DNA of 44,646 nt from Gammaproteobacteria bacterium CG11_big_fil_rev_8_21_14_0_20_46_22 (GTDB taxonomy: Bacteria; Pseudomonadota; Gammaproteobacteria; UBA12402): NCBI GenBank assembly GCA_002796245.1, contig PCWT01000068.1, positions 1-44,646 of the forward strand, in the 5' to 3' direction. A program made the translations under genes and the position numbers. The notes beneath the pieces are model-generated. The model searched no databases and had not been told where the DNA came from. It worked only from the letters and a program-made list of their open reading frames with translations. This document shows positions 33,974 to 41,479 of the stretch, one piece after another. Within the stretch, counting starts at the first letter, position 1, and the number at the start of each line of letters is the position of its first letter.

Positions 33974-34152
33974 TTTTTGACTCCTGGTGGTTGTGTTAAA
34001 ACGGGTTGTTCTTTATTTATTTCATTTAATAAAAGCCAAGCGTTATCAGCACGAATCAATTTACGACGGCTGAATTGTTCGGAATTATTTAGTAACCAAT
34101 AATGCTTGATACTCTTGTCCACTAACTCATTAAAAACTGTGCTGTCACTCAT
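33970..34152 (-). CDS. Small hypothetical protein at the head of the trb operon
   Basis: The product is 60 residues from MSDSTVFNELVDKSIKHYWLLNNSEQF, with AGGAG seven bases before it. A longer frame upstream lies in low-quality coding sequence and is rejected. It is rich in Asn and Lys, with no family that I recognise. It ends in ATGA shared with the SSB-like gene, so translation is coupled. Confidence 0.6.
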   Translation of the reverse strand: MSDSTVFNELVDKSIKHYWLLNNSEQFSRRKLIRADNAWLLLNEINKEQPVLTQPPGVKK

Positions 34153-34162
34153 ATCCCTGCTC

Positions 34163-34456
34163 CTATAAAATGGGCTGGGTATAGCGCCTTGATGCGAGCA
34201 CACTCAAGACGCACCCAGAACCCCCGCTGTTTGGAGGATTGGTCGCGGCTACCAACATCACAGGGTGGCAATGTTGTCCTGCTTTGAATAAAAAATGGGG
34301 CACGCAAAATAAGGCGACTTTCAACGCTCTTGTTCCCATTTTTACGAGAAAGCCACATGGCGTCGGCGTGCCCCAGGTGACGCACGTTTGTGAAATTTTG
34401 TATTTTCCTACGACGCATAACATCCACCCTACTCGTTTATCCATTCTGGAATACAT
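34163..34456 (-). CDS. Doubtful reading frame upstream of the trb operon
   Basis: A 97-codon frame (MYSRMDKRVGWMLC...) occupies the gap between the RHH gene and the small gene at 33970. Its composition is Cys/Pro/Gly-rich and unlike the neighbouring genes, and another frame of similar length overlaps it. The C-terminal part (AATNPPNSGGSGCVLSVLASRRYTQP) resembles short phage/plasmid frames annotated as Ash-like, but I am not sure. It may instead be structured untranslated leader of the operon. Confidence 0.3.
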   Translation of the reverse strand: MYSRMDKRVGWMLCVVGKYKISQTCVTWGTPTPCGFLVKMGTRALKVALFCVPHFLFKAGQHCHPVMLVAATNPPNSGGSGCVLSVLASRRYTQPIL

Positions 34457-34635
34457 TCAATGAACTCATGCTCTTCCAAGCTATGAGCAAGCCTTACAAT
34501 TAATTCCGCTGTTAAGTTTCTGCCTGATTTTTTCGAGCTTGTTTGTAATTTTTTCTTAAGCGCTTTGGGTACTCGCGCAAATATACGGCTATCTCGGCTT
34601 TCTAAGTTGCTATTTATCAGCGACTTCTTTGACAT
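34429..34635 (-). CDS. Arc-type ribbon-helix-helix regulator
   Basis: The product is 68 residues. SRIFARVPKALKKKLQTSSKKSGRNLTAELIVRLAHSLEE is an Arc-like RHH: one beta strand (FARVP) with helices containing KSGRNLTAELIVRL, as in the Arc/MetJ superfamily. It binds DNA as a dimer of dimers. It stands at the head of the minus-strand transfer cluster and is the most likely repressor of it. Its promoter lies in the 34636-35043 gap, back to back with the S24-type repressor. Confidence 0.83.
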   Translation of the reverse strand: MSKKSLINSNLESRDSRIFARVPKALKKKLQTSSKKSGRNLTAELIVRLAHSLEEHEFIECIPEWINE

Positions 34636-35043
34636 TCTCTGCTCCTATTTGATTGTCATGTAGACCAAAAAAGCTGTCTCCAATGGTCAAATTTTTTTGG
34701 GTATTAGGATTGAGAATCGCGGTGATTTTATGAGGTGTATAGAGATTTATAACAAGCCATGTGCTACTATCACACCTGCAAAATCAGTTTAGACGCTGCT
34801 TTCTGCAATTCTCGCTTGCTAGGAGGTTGTCGCTTCCTGGCAAGCCCTAAAATTCCCTTCGTTCCCCTTTTAAACTGCTAAGCCTTTTAATCTATCGTTA
34901 ATTATACTGTGACAAATTATTTTGTCAATAGGACAAAACTGTTTTACATATAGCAGTTTTACTTTGTCCTTGTCAACATTTTTTGCTAAATTAAATAGTA
35001 TTATGGGTCAACCAGAGCAAAGTGCTCCTATTATCAATGAGTT
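34636..35043. promoter_or_regulatory. Divergent control region between the trb operon and the cargo operon
   Basis: This is 408 bp without a gene. Near the trb side GACCAAAAAA (about 34662) faces TTTTTTTGG with GACCA/TGGTC arms. On the cargo side the GACAAA/TTTGTC palindrome cluster at 34910-34975 lies 70-130 bp before the S24 gene. The middle part, about 34760-34880, has no feature that I can name. Confidence 0.75.
34910..34975. promoter_or_regulatory. Nested GACAAA/TTTGTC operator cluster
   Basis: TGACAAA (34910-34916) and TTTGTCA (34921-34927) form a perfect palindrome with a 4-bp centre. GGACAAA (34931-34937) and TTTGTCC (34963-34969) form a second palindrome, with AAAACTG/CAGTTTT (34935-34941, 34954-34960) inside it, and TTGTCA follows at 34970-34975. 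Five half-sites in 66 bp suggest cooperative binding by the S24-type repressor encoded next to it. Confidence 0.75.
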
Positions 35044-35697
35044 ATGGAATTAATGAGTACAGAAAAACTCAATACGCTTTCAGAGAGGCTATCGTATGCT
35101 CTGGATAGGCTTGGTATTTCACAGGCAGAACTTGCCAGAAGAATCAAAGTGAAGCGGCAGGCCGTGCAATACCTCTGCACGAGCGGTACGAACAAGTCAA
35201 AATTTGCTTACGACATCGCTGAGGCGCTGGGCATTAGCGTGGACTGGTTGGTCGCGAGCAAGGGTGAAATGATGTTAAAAGAATCCCCTGAACAGCGCCT
35301 TCTATCAGAACAAAAAGTAGTGCCAATTTTAGATTGGAACCAAATTAATGCCTGGCTTAGCAATAAGCTGGATAAATTTACACTCGCTAACTGGACGACT
35401 ATACATGAAAAATTGAGTGACAGCTCCTATGCTCTAAAACTGAAAGATAATTCCATGTTTCCTCGATTCGATTCAGAAACAGTGATAGTGATCGATCCAA
35501 CCATCTCCCCTACCCCACCCTGCTTTGTTGTGGCCTATATCAAACGAATGCATGATTTTGTGTTCAGACGATTAACCAAAGAAAATGGGCAATTGATGTT
35601 ATATGCCTATAACGAAACTGGGTACAAACAACTCCCTTTGCTCAAGGAGGATCAAGTATTGGGTTGTCTGGTGGAGGCGAAATGGTCGGTGCTTTAA
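35044..35697 (+). CDS. XRE/S24 LexA-CI-like repressor
   Basis: The product is 217 residues. A helix-turn-helix (about residues 15-68: ALDRLGISQAELARRIKVKRQAVQYL) is joined to a peptidase S24 domain. The nucleophile motif DNSMFPRF has Ser137. The position that normally carries the catalytic Lys (E.TFKRL in relatives) reads FVFRRL, Arg175, and no Ala-Gly cleavage pair is visible in the hinge. Self-cleavage is therefore doubtful and the protein may respond to something other than RecA. It heads the cargo operon and has a palindrome cluster 70-130 bp upstream. Confidence 0.88.
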   Translation: MELMSTEKLNTLSERLSYALDRLGISQAELARRIKVKRQAVQYLCTSGTNKSKFAYDIAEALGISVDWLVASKGEMMLKESPEQRLLSEQKVVPILDWNQINAWLSNKLDKFTLANWTTIHEKLSDSSYALKLKDNSMFPRFDSETVIVIDPTISPTPPCFVVAYIKRMHDFVFRRLTKENGQLMLYAYNETGYKQLPLLKEDQVLGCLVEAKWSVL

Positions 35698-35718
35698 TTT
35701 TATTAGGAGGCGGTAGCT

Positions 35719-36105
35719 ATGTTTAAAAAACTTAAATTATTTTTGCTGTGGCTCAGTTACAAAACGGCAGAAATGCGAAATGTATACAGCCACAAAGCAG
35801 TTGGTCAGCGCCAACGAAAAGACGGCATTACATTAATCATGTATAGCATTTTAGGTAAACGTGATTTATACGACGTGCCTATCAGTGAACTCATGGACAA
35901 TAAAGCCTTGCTGGAACGATTTCACCCTTGTCAGACAGCAAAATTTGGCGCTATTGCGCTAGGCGATGTACTTTTTTCTCTGCCACAAGATCAGCGAGAA
36001 AATCGCTATAAAAATATTAAAGATCAGATGCTCCCGCCGGATGATGAAAATAATCAACCAGAACCGGAAGACAAAGAATCTGGTTCCGAGCAATCTGAAA
36101 AATAA
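35719..36105 (+). CDS. Hypothetical protein of the cargo operon
   Basis: The product is 128 residues. A basic, hydrophobic N-terminus (MFKKLKLFLLWLSYKTAEMRN) could be a membrane anchor. The middle includes MYSILGKRDLYDVPISELMDNKALLERFHPCQTAKFGAIALGDVLFSLP. The tail is a low-complexity acidic EPEDKESGSEQSEK stretch. I do not recognise the family. It starts 21 bp after the repressor, with GGAGG upstream, and ends 12 bp before the transporter, so it belongs to the same operon. Confidence 0.7.
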   Translation: MFKKLKLFLLWLSYKTAEMRNVYSHKAVGQRQRKDGITLIMYSILGKRDLYDVPISELMDNKALLERFHPCQTAKFGAIALGDVLFSLPQDQRENRYKNIKDQMLPPDDENNQPEPEDKESGSEQSEK

Positions 36106-36117
36106 CTAGGTGTCATT

Positions 36118-36795
36118 ATGAGCACAGCCAAAACCATAGACTTCAAATTTTCTAAAGCCCAGATATTATTAACCACTTTGTTTCTGGCAACCAATTTTAC
36201 CTATTTTACAATGGCACCGCGCATATTGCATATTTTTAACTTATATGAGCCAGGCGGCATTCTCATATTTCCGTTCACCTTTTTATTGTCGGATGTCATC
36301 ACAGAAGTTTACTCCTACAAATACTCACGATTTCTCATTTGGTGCGTCATATTAACGCTGGGGATATTCACTCTGTTCGCCTGGATATCAATGATGATAC
36401 CGACAGCCGTTGTGAATTACGGGTATGTTAATGTATTTGATAATTACCCTAAATTATACATGGGCGTTGCCATTGCAACATTTTTTAGCTTTTTTATTAA
36501 CAATTACATTATTTCAAAGCTGAAAATAAAGATGGACGGTAAATTGTTTTGGCTAAGATCAATTATGTCTACCTCGGTTGGACATGCTGTTTTCTCAGCT
36601 ACCTGGGTCATCATTTTTCACTGGCATGAGATCGGCTCTTTAGCTTTGCTGAAGCTTATTTTAGATATGTATCTCTGGAAAATGACCTTTGAGATTATAG
36701 CAACGCCTGTTGCCGCTTTTGTCTCTCGCTGGCTCAAGAAAAAAGAATGTGATGTTTACGATACAAACACCAATTTTAATCCATTCAAGTTATAA
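36118..36795 (+). CDS. VUT-family (YhhQ-like) membrane transporter
   Basis: The product is 225 residues with about six membrane segments. LLSDVITEVYSYKYSRFLIW is the VUT hallmark (D.i.E.YG.k.ar), and FWLRSIMSTSVGHAVFSATWVIIF matches the second conserved block. VUT proteins include the queuosine-precursor transporter YhhQ; which ligand this one moves cannot be read from the sequence. It lies 12 bp after the unknown gene and 11 bp before the malonyl-CoA synthetase gene, so it may bring in a substrate of that pathway, or be a coincidental partner. Confidence 0.88.
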   Translation: MSTAKTIDFKFSKAQILLTTLFLATNFTYFTMAPRILHIFNLYEPGGILIFPFTFLLSDVITEVYSYKYSRFLIWCVILTLGIFTLFAWISMMIPTAVVNYGYVNVFDNYPKLYMGVAIATFFSFFINNYIISKLKIKMDGKLFWLRSIMSTSVGHAVFSATWVIIFHWHEIGSLALLKLILDMYLWKMTFEIIATPVAAFVSRWLKKKECDVYDTNTNFNPFKL

Positions 36796-36806
36796 GAGGA
36801 TTCCCT

Positions 36807-38318
36807 ATGAACGCAAACTTATATAGCCACTTTATGTTTGATACAAAAAAACAAAATCCCCTTATTCTGCTGGACGATGGAAAAATATTTACCTATGAAG
36901 ATGTCGATCAAAAAGTAGCGCAATACTGCAATTTCTTTTCAAGCATTGAATTACAGTTAGGCGATAGGATTGTGCAACAAACCGAGAAATGCTTAGATGC
37001 ATTATGTGTTTATTTGGCTAGCTTACGGTTTGGGGCTATTTATATCCCTTTAAACCCATCATTTCAAAGCGAAGAACTTACTTATTTTATTGAAGACGCG
37101 GAGCCATCTTTATTCGTTTGCTCTCTTGAAAAAGAAAAAACAGTTGTCGAACTTATCAGAGCAAAAGGAATCCCCCTTATCTTAGAAACGCTTGCAGAAA
37201 ACGGCAGCGGCTCAATACAGAAAAAGGTCAGTAATTTTGGCATTCATTTTGACACTGTAGAACAATGCGAAAATGATATCGCTTGTATTTTATATACGTC
37301 AGGCACAACCGGACAACCTAAAGGCGCGATGCTTTCCCATAAAAACTTACTTGCTAATGGCAGAGCACTCAAAGACTGTTGGGGATTCACGGAAAGCGAC
37401 ACCCTGCTCCATATGCTGCCTATTTTTCATTGTCATGGTTTGTTTTTTTCTTGCCATTGCGTTTTACTAAGTGGTGCTAGCACCATCTTCTTACCAAAAC
37501 TTGATATTGACCTTGCAATTAAACATTTACCTAATAGTACGGTCTTAATGGGTGTTCCTACTTACTATACGCGGTTATTGGGCGATGGGCGATTTACCCC
37601 TACCCTAACGAAGAACGTGCGATTATTTATTTCTGGTTCAGCACCGCTACTTGAAAAAACATTTTATGAATTTGAAGAAAAATTTGGCCAACGAATACTT
37701 GAGCGTTATGGCATGACAGAAACAGGAATTAATACGTCAAACGCATTACACGGAGATCGCATTCCTGGTTCCGTAGGCTTGCCATTACCTATTACTCAAC
37801 TACGAATAGTGGATGATGAAGATAACGAGACAAAAGGTAATGATGCAGGGCATATACAAGTAAAAGGCGATAATGTCTTTGGCGGTTATTGGAAAAAAGA
37901 GGACAAAATAAAGGAATCATTCACTCAAGACGGTTATTTCCGCACGGGTGATGTTGGGACTAAAGCTAACAATGACTACATTTCTATTGTTGGCAGAGCT
38001 AAGGATATGATTATTACAGGCGGTATTAACGTTTATCCTAAAGAAATTGAAACCCTAATTAATAAAATGGACGGTGTTAAAGAATCGGCTGTGGTTGGCT
38101 TACCTCACTCTGATTTTGGTGAGGCAGTTACTGCTATGATTGTATTAAAACCTGGCTCTACAGTTCAAGCTAGCGATGTTATTTCTAGCATCAAGAAATC
38201 ATTAGCCAACTATAAAGTCCCTAAAAAAGTACTTTTCATTGATGATTTACCGAGAAATGCTATGGGTAAAATACAAAAAAACGTGCTCAGAAGCCAATAC
38301 AATGATTTGTTTTCGTAA
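36807..38318 (+). CDS. matB: Malonyl-CoA synthetase (MatB-like acyl-AMP ligase)
   Basis: The product is 503 residues. The AMP P-loop YTSGTTGQPKG is at 163-173 and the A5 motif ERYGMTET at 299-306. HMLPIFHCHGLF, VLMGVPTYYTRLL, VRLFISGSAPLL and DNVFGGYWKKEDK are the MatB-specific blocks; the Arg before LFISGSAP (R272) is a malonate-contact position in the family. The C-terminus carries YFRTGDVG, IIVGRAKDMIITGGINVYPKEIE and the catalytic lysine in PRNAMGKIQK. The predicted reaction is malonate, CoA and ATP to malonyl-CoA. It is the last gene of the operon. A plasmid copy suggests a role in malonate detoxification or in a specialised fatty acid or polyketide product; the sequence gives no further hint. 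Confidence 0.9.
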   Translation: MNANLYSHFMFDTKKQNPLILLDDGKIFTYEDVDQKVAQYCNFFSSIELQLGDRIVQQTEKCLDALCVYLASLRFGAIYIPLNPSFQSEELTYFIEDAEPSLFVCSLEKEKTVVELIRAKGIPLILETLAENGSGSIQKKVSNFGIHFDTVEQCENDIACILYTSGTTGQPKGAMLSHKNLLANGRALKDCWGFTESDTLLHMLPIFHCHGLFFSCHCVLLSGASTIFLPKLDIDLAIKHLPNSTVLMGVPTYYTRLLGDGRFTPTLTKNVRLFISGSAPLLEKTFYEFEEKFGQRILERYGMTETGINTSNALHGDRIPGSVGLPLPITQLRIVDDEDNETKGNDAGHIQVKGDNVFGGYWKKEDKIKESFTQDGYFRTGDVGTKANNDYISIVGRAKDMIITGGINVYPKEIETLINKMDGVKESAVVGLPHSDFGEAVTAMIVLKPGSTVQASDVISSIKKSLANYKVPKKVLFIDDLPRNAMGKIQKNVLRSQYNDLFS

Positions 38319-38319
38319 T

Positions 38320-38354
38320 GTAATTAAAGTTAATAAGTTATTAACTTTAATTAC
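38320..38354. terminator. 35-bp palindrome between convergent genes
   Basis: GTAATTAAAGTTAATAA (38320-38336) and its exact reverse complement (38338-38354) are separated by one base. It starts right after the matB stop and covers the stop of the ParB-like gene. It may be a bidirectional terminator, though it has no GC stem, or a protein-binding site resembling 40954-40980. Confidence 0.55.
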
Positions 38355-38716
38355 CGTTTTGGCGGTCGGCCCATTGGCATTTTTTCTAGCTTGTCCGAGA
38401 GCTTTTCTAGCTCATTTCCTGATAATTCAGAAAGAACAAGAAACCCCAATCTAACAACTTCGCTTTCCGCTAAAACCACCTTCCTGTCAAGGGCCTTGTC
38501 TTTGATCTTGTCAATTAACTCAAGCTCTGTTTCAGGGATAGAAAAGGTTTTGCGCACTACCCTAGCAAAGGACTTTGGTTCAGTTTTCCCAGAGGAATCA
38601 TTAACGCCAAGAGCTTCGTCGGCTTGATTGAATCGAGAGGCGGCCTCTCTTTCCACCTCTTCCTTATCTCTCGGCGCTATCTTTTTCTTGAAATTGCTCA
38701 AATCATACTTACCCAT
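38351..38716 (-). CDS. parB: Plasmid partition partner protein (ParB-like, RHH type)
   Basis: The product is 121 residues from MGKYDLSNFKKKIAPRD. The C-terminal half (FARVVRKTFSIPETELELIDKIKDKALDRKVVLAESEVVRLGFLVLSEL) has an RHH-like pattern: a short strand (KTFSIP) with two helices. The N-terminus is charged and may interact with ParA. It overlaps the parA stop by 8 bp, the typical layout of type Ib partition systems in which the second gene is a small RHH centromere-binding protein rather than a true ParB. The ParA contact and centromere are not shown by the sequence. Confidence 0.75.
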   Translation of the reverse strand: MGKYDLSNFKKKIAPRDKEEVEREAASRFNQADEALGVNDSSGKTEPKSFARVVRKTFSIPETELELIDKIKDKALDRKVVLAESEVVRLGFLVLSELSGNELEKLSDKLEKMPMGRPPKR

Positions 38717-39413
38717 TAATTTCTTCCTTTTCTTTGATCTGGGAATCAACTAGCGGCTTATCCAAAAACGCTAGCAATTCGTCTGTAAAAGACTCTACTT
38801 CATCGATAGCATCCTTAGCTTTGCTTCTTAGCGAATGAACTGTGGAACCAGTTAAAAAAGTCTCAGGATAGTATGTTCTTTTGTGTAGTCGAATTTTTGA
38901 CTGGGGCATATTAAAATCTGGCAACAAGTCCAAAACCTCATTAGTAAGGTTTGTTTTAGCCTCTACTCTATTCAGCACAAGCAAGCTTCGTAGGTTTGGA
39001 TTCATAACCTGAGCATCTTCGATTGTGTCTCGAATCCTAACGGCGGCAGACATGTTTAAACCGTCTGGAATAAACGGTACCAATGCTAAATCAGCAACAA
39101 GTAATACGCTTTTTGATATAGGAGAATCTGCTGCTGGAGGGCAATCAACAAAAATGTATTCATAGTCATCGTAATATTTCTTGATTTCTTGGTGAATTTT
39201 TCTACCAGCGGCTGCTAAGTTAAAGACTCTGGCAGGAAATGGTGTCCCTTCAGGTGCCATTGATGCCCACTCAACGGCGGAATTCTGATCATCTCCATCT
39301 ATAATTAAAACTTTCTTCTTCCTCAAGGCTAGCGTCCCACCGCTTTGCATAGTAACCGTTGTTTTGCCTGACCCGCCCTTTTGGTTGACAACGGCTATAA
39401 TTTTTGCTGCCAT
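38709..39413 (-). CDS. parA: ParA-family partition ATPase
   Basis: The product is 234 residues from MAAKIIAVVNQ, started at the ATG with AAGGAG just before it. The deviant Walker A KGGSGKTT (residues 12-19), A' VLIIDGDDQNS and Walker B YIFVDCPP are present. There is no N-terminal helix-turn-helix, so it is a small, type Ib ParA. It moves the plasmid through the cell on the nucleoid with its RHH partner. The operator candidate at 39470-39487 lies 57 bp upstream. Confidence 0.93.
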   Translation of the reverse strand: MAAKIIAVVNQKGGSGKTTVTMQSGGTLALRKKKVLIIDGDDQNSAVEWASMAPEGTPFPARVFNLAAAGRKIHQEIKKYYDDYEYIFVDCPPAADSPISKSVLLVADLALVPFIPDGLNMSAAVRIRDTIEDAQVMNPNLRSLLVLNRVEAKTNLTNEVLDLLPDFNMPQSKIRLHKRTYYPETFLTGSTVHSLRSKAKDAIDEVESFTDELLAFLDKPLVDSQIKEKEEING

Positions 39414-39469
39414 ATTTAGTCTCCTTAAAGTATTGACCATATGAAGTGTATTATAGGCTTGTACGGTTT

Positions 39470-39487
39470 GTAAAGTAAATACTTTAC
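39470..39487. promoter_or_regulatory. Palindrome upstream of parA
   Basis: GTAAAGTA and TACTTTAC flank two A residues, a perfect 18-bp palindrome in the gap between the divergent parA and repA genes. TAAAGTATT also occurs at 39426. This is a likely site for the RHH partition protein, as operator, centromere or both. Confidence 0.6.
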
Positions 39488-39591
39488 GTAAAATTATTAC
39501 TTTATTTATCTTAAGCTTTATGTATAATAATTTTTAGGTTATGCTTTTTGTGCCTTGCCTGGTAAGGCAGATAATGAATAGGATTTTTACA

Positions 39592-40848
39592 ATGACTGAG
39601 AAAACACAGGGAAAATCCGACACTAAAGCTCTCATAGAGCTAGAATCCCCAATAATTGACCATAAAATATCTCAACTTATTGCTGAATCCATAGCATTAG
39701 AGCAGGAAGAAGCTGAAAACAATGGCGCGGTTAGTTATATGGCAAGAGCCTTGGTACAAGCTTGTATGCCGCATAAGAAACCAGAAGAGTTTTATTTTAA
39801 GAGAAAAAACGGTCATTACTCATTAGTAATGACCTCAAATCCTGACATTGGGCTTCCTTACGGCTCAATACCTAGATTAATCATGATATGGATTACCTCT
39901 GAGGTTGTTAAAAAGAAAAGTAGAGAACTTATATTAGGACATAGCCTAAGCGCATTCATGTCAGAGCTTGGTATACCAAGAACTGGAGCATATATTGAAA
40001 GATTTAAAGATCAAACAAAAAGATTATTTTCTTGTGCTATATCATGCACTTATGATGATGGCAATACATGGCAAGTCGAAAATGTAAGAACGGTAAAAAG
40101 AGCAAGTCTAACTTGGGCCCCTCAAAAAGAAGATGATCCAAAAACGCACGAGTCAATATTACTGCTCGACCAAGACTTTTTTGATGAAATATTAAGTAAA
40201 CCAGTGCCTATTGATCTTAATGTAATAAAAAAACTAAAAAATTCCAGCCTGGCCCTCGACATTTACTGTTGGCTCACCTATCGAATGAGCTATCTAAGGA
40301 AAATGACCCCAATACCATGGGAATCACTACATAACCAATTTGGCTCAAATTATGCGAAAGATAAGTCTGGTAGGTATGCTTTTAAGAAAAGATTCACCGA
40401 TCAAATGGTGAAAATATTAGCACTGTACCCTGATGCTAACGTCAAGAAAGAACAAAAAGGACTGACACTATACCCATCTAAAACCCATATCAAAAAACAA
40501 CCAGCAAAAGCTTTAAATACGACTACATCAACAGCTCAAAAGGATAATTCGGAACCAAGCTCAAAAGATGTAAAAAAATATGACAGTTATCGATTAAACA
40601 CCTTGGTTGATATAGTTGAACAAAAATTGAACGGAAATGACAAAAAGAAGTTATTAGCTGATTTCAATGAATACATTACCAGGCGCCAATTGAAGTGGTT
40701 ATATACTGAAGTAAAATCCGGCTTTCAAACAAGGGAAGCAAAACAGCATCTATATGATTTCATTAATAGTCGATGGCACCATCTTCTTGACCCTATAGAT
40801 TCTTTTGCTGATTTTGTAAAAAAAGACGCCGAAAAAGAAACAGTATAG
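39592..40848 (+). CDS. repA: Plasmid replication initiator RepA
   Basis: The product is 418 residues from MTEKTQGKSDTKALIELESP, with AGGA 8 bp before the ATG; the frame is open further upstream but lacks a better start. MARALVQACMPHKKPEEFYFKRKNGHYSLVM, PDIGLPYGSIPRLIMIWITSEVV, LGHSLSAFMSELGIPRTG and SSLALDIYCWLTYRM match the plasmid RepA (RepA_C type) family: winged-helix domains that bind iterons. Its sites are the 17-bp GTCGAC repeats at 40864 and 41412-41796. The C-terminal 100 residues are charged and loosely conserved. Confidence 0.9.
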   Translation: MTEKTQGKSDTKALIELESPIIDHKISQLIAESIALEQEEAENNGAVSYMARALVQACMPHKKPEEFYFKRKNGHYSLVMTSNPDIGLPYGSIPRLIMIWITSEVVKKKSRELILGHSLSAFMSELGIPRTGAYIERFKDQTKRLFSCAISCTYDDGNTWQVENVRTVKRASLTWAPQKEDDPKTHESILLLDQDFFDEILSKPVPIDLNVIKKLKNSSLALDIYCWLTYRMSYLRKMTPIPWESLHNQFGSNYAKDKSGRYAFKKRFTDQMVKILALYPDANVKKEQKGLTLYPSKTHIKKQPAKALNTTTSTAQKDNSEPSSKDVKKYDSYRLNTLVDIVEQKLNGNDKKKLLADFNEYITRRQLKWLYTEVKSGFQTREAKQHLYDFINSRWHHLLDPIDSFADFVKKDAEKETV

Positions 40849-40880
40849 GTACGCCAAGTGCTTGCGTACCTTTAGTCGAC
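40847..40880. repeat. Iteron 1 with an inverted half-site
   Basis: GCGTACCTTTAGTCGAC at 40864-40880 is one of six copies of the 17-bp iteron. AGGTACGC at 40847-40854 is an inverted half-copy that overlaps the 3' end of repA, so RepA may also bind its own 3' region. Confidence 0.75.
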
Positions 40881-40953
40881 TAAACGAGAGAAAACTACGT
40901 ATCAATCGATCCAATTAATAAATCCTTGGTTAGCTTAACTGCAACAAAGAATA

Positions 40954-40980
40954 TTAAAGTAAATAATTTATTAACTTTAA
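40954..40980. terminator. AT-rich palindrome between repA and the HU gene
   Basis: TTAAAGTAAATAA is followed directly by TTTATTAACTTTAA, its reverse complement with few mismatches. It lies between convergent genes, like the palindrome at 38320, and shares the TTAAAGT..ATAA core. It could be a two-way terminator or a protein-binding site. Confidence 0.5.
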
Positions 40981-40985
40981 ATACT

Positions 40986-41267
40986 TTAATCTTTATTAAG
41001 CTCAGCTAAAAATTGTTTTGACGCCTTAAACGTCAGTATTTTCTTTTCAGGTATTTGTAGCTTTTCACCCGTATTAGGATTAATTCCCGATCTAGCCTTT
41101 CTTGTTTTTACTTCAAATTTTCCCATCTCCGGTAAAAGCGTCTTATCACCGCCATTTAATAATGAAACCATTAGCGTTTCTACAAACACCTTATAAACCC
41201 CCTCCGCGACCTCTTGCTTAAAGCCACCGGCTTTTTCTAAATTTTCAATGAATTCCTTTTTATTCAT
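40986..41267 (-). CDS. HU-family DNA-binding protein
   Basis: The product is 93 residues. FIENLEKAGGFKQEVAEGVYKVFVETLM, GMGKFEVKTRKARSGINPNTGEKLQIP and KKILTFKASKQFLAEL follow the HU/IHF fold (two helices, then the DNA-gripping beta arm RKARSGINPNTGEKLQIP). It bends DNA, so it could help RepA melt the origin that lies just upstream. A plasmid-borne HU gene between repA and the origin is notable. The tandem TAAAGTATT repeats at 41293-41310 lie in its promoter region. Confidence 0.93.
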   Translation of the reverse strand: MNKKEFIENLEKAGGFKQEVAEGVYKVFVETLMVSLLNGGDKTLLPEMGKFEVKTRKARSGINPNTGEKLQIPEKKILTFKASKQFLAELNKD

Positions 41268-41292
41268 AGCCTCTCTTCCAAAAAAAGTTAAG

Positions 41293-41310
41293 TAAAGTAT
41301 TTAAAGTATT
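41293..41310 (+). repeat. Tandem TAAAGTATT repeats
   Basis: TAAAGTATT occurs twice in direct contact (41293-41301 and 41302-41310), 26-43 bp before the HU start codon on the minus strand. The same heptamer TAAAGTA occurs at the parA operator, near 41664 and in the 41480 palindrome, suggesting one shared binding protein. Confidence 0.6.
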
Positions 41311-41479
41311 CATTAAGTTTTTCCTTCACCAAATAATATCGTAAAACAGATAATTAATAAACAATACGTTATTAATGTTAAATACTATTCATACCTTTAC
41401 CAGCGTGACCTACGTATATTTAGTCGACATTTCATAGATTTCTAACGATAGAATGGCGTTTTATAAAAAATAATACTTA

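Noticed and set aside
38239-38454. Plus-strand frame after matB
   Set aside because: It overlaps the matB end and runs antisense to the partition gene, with no ribosome site.
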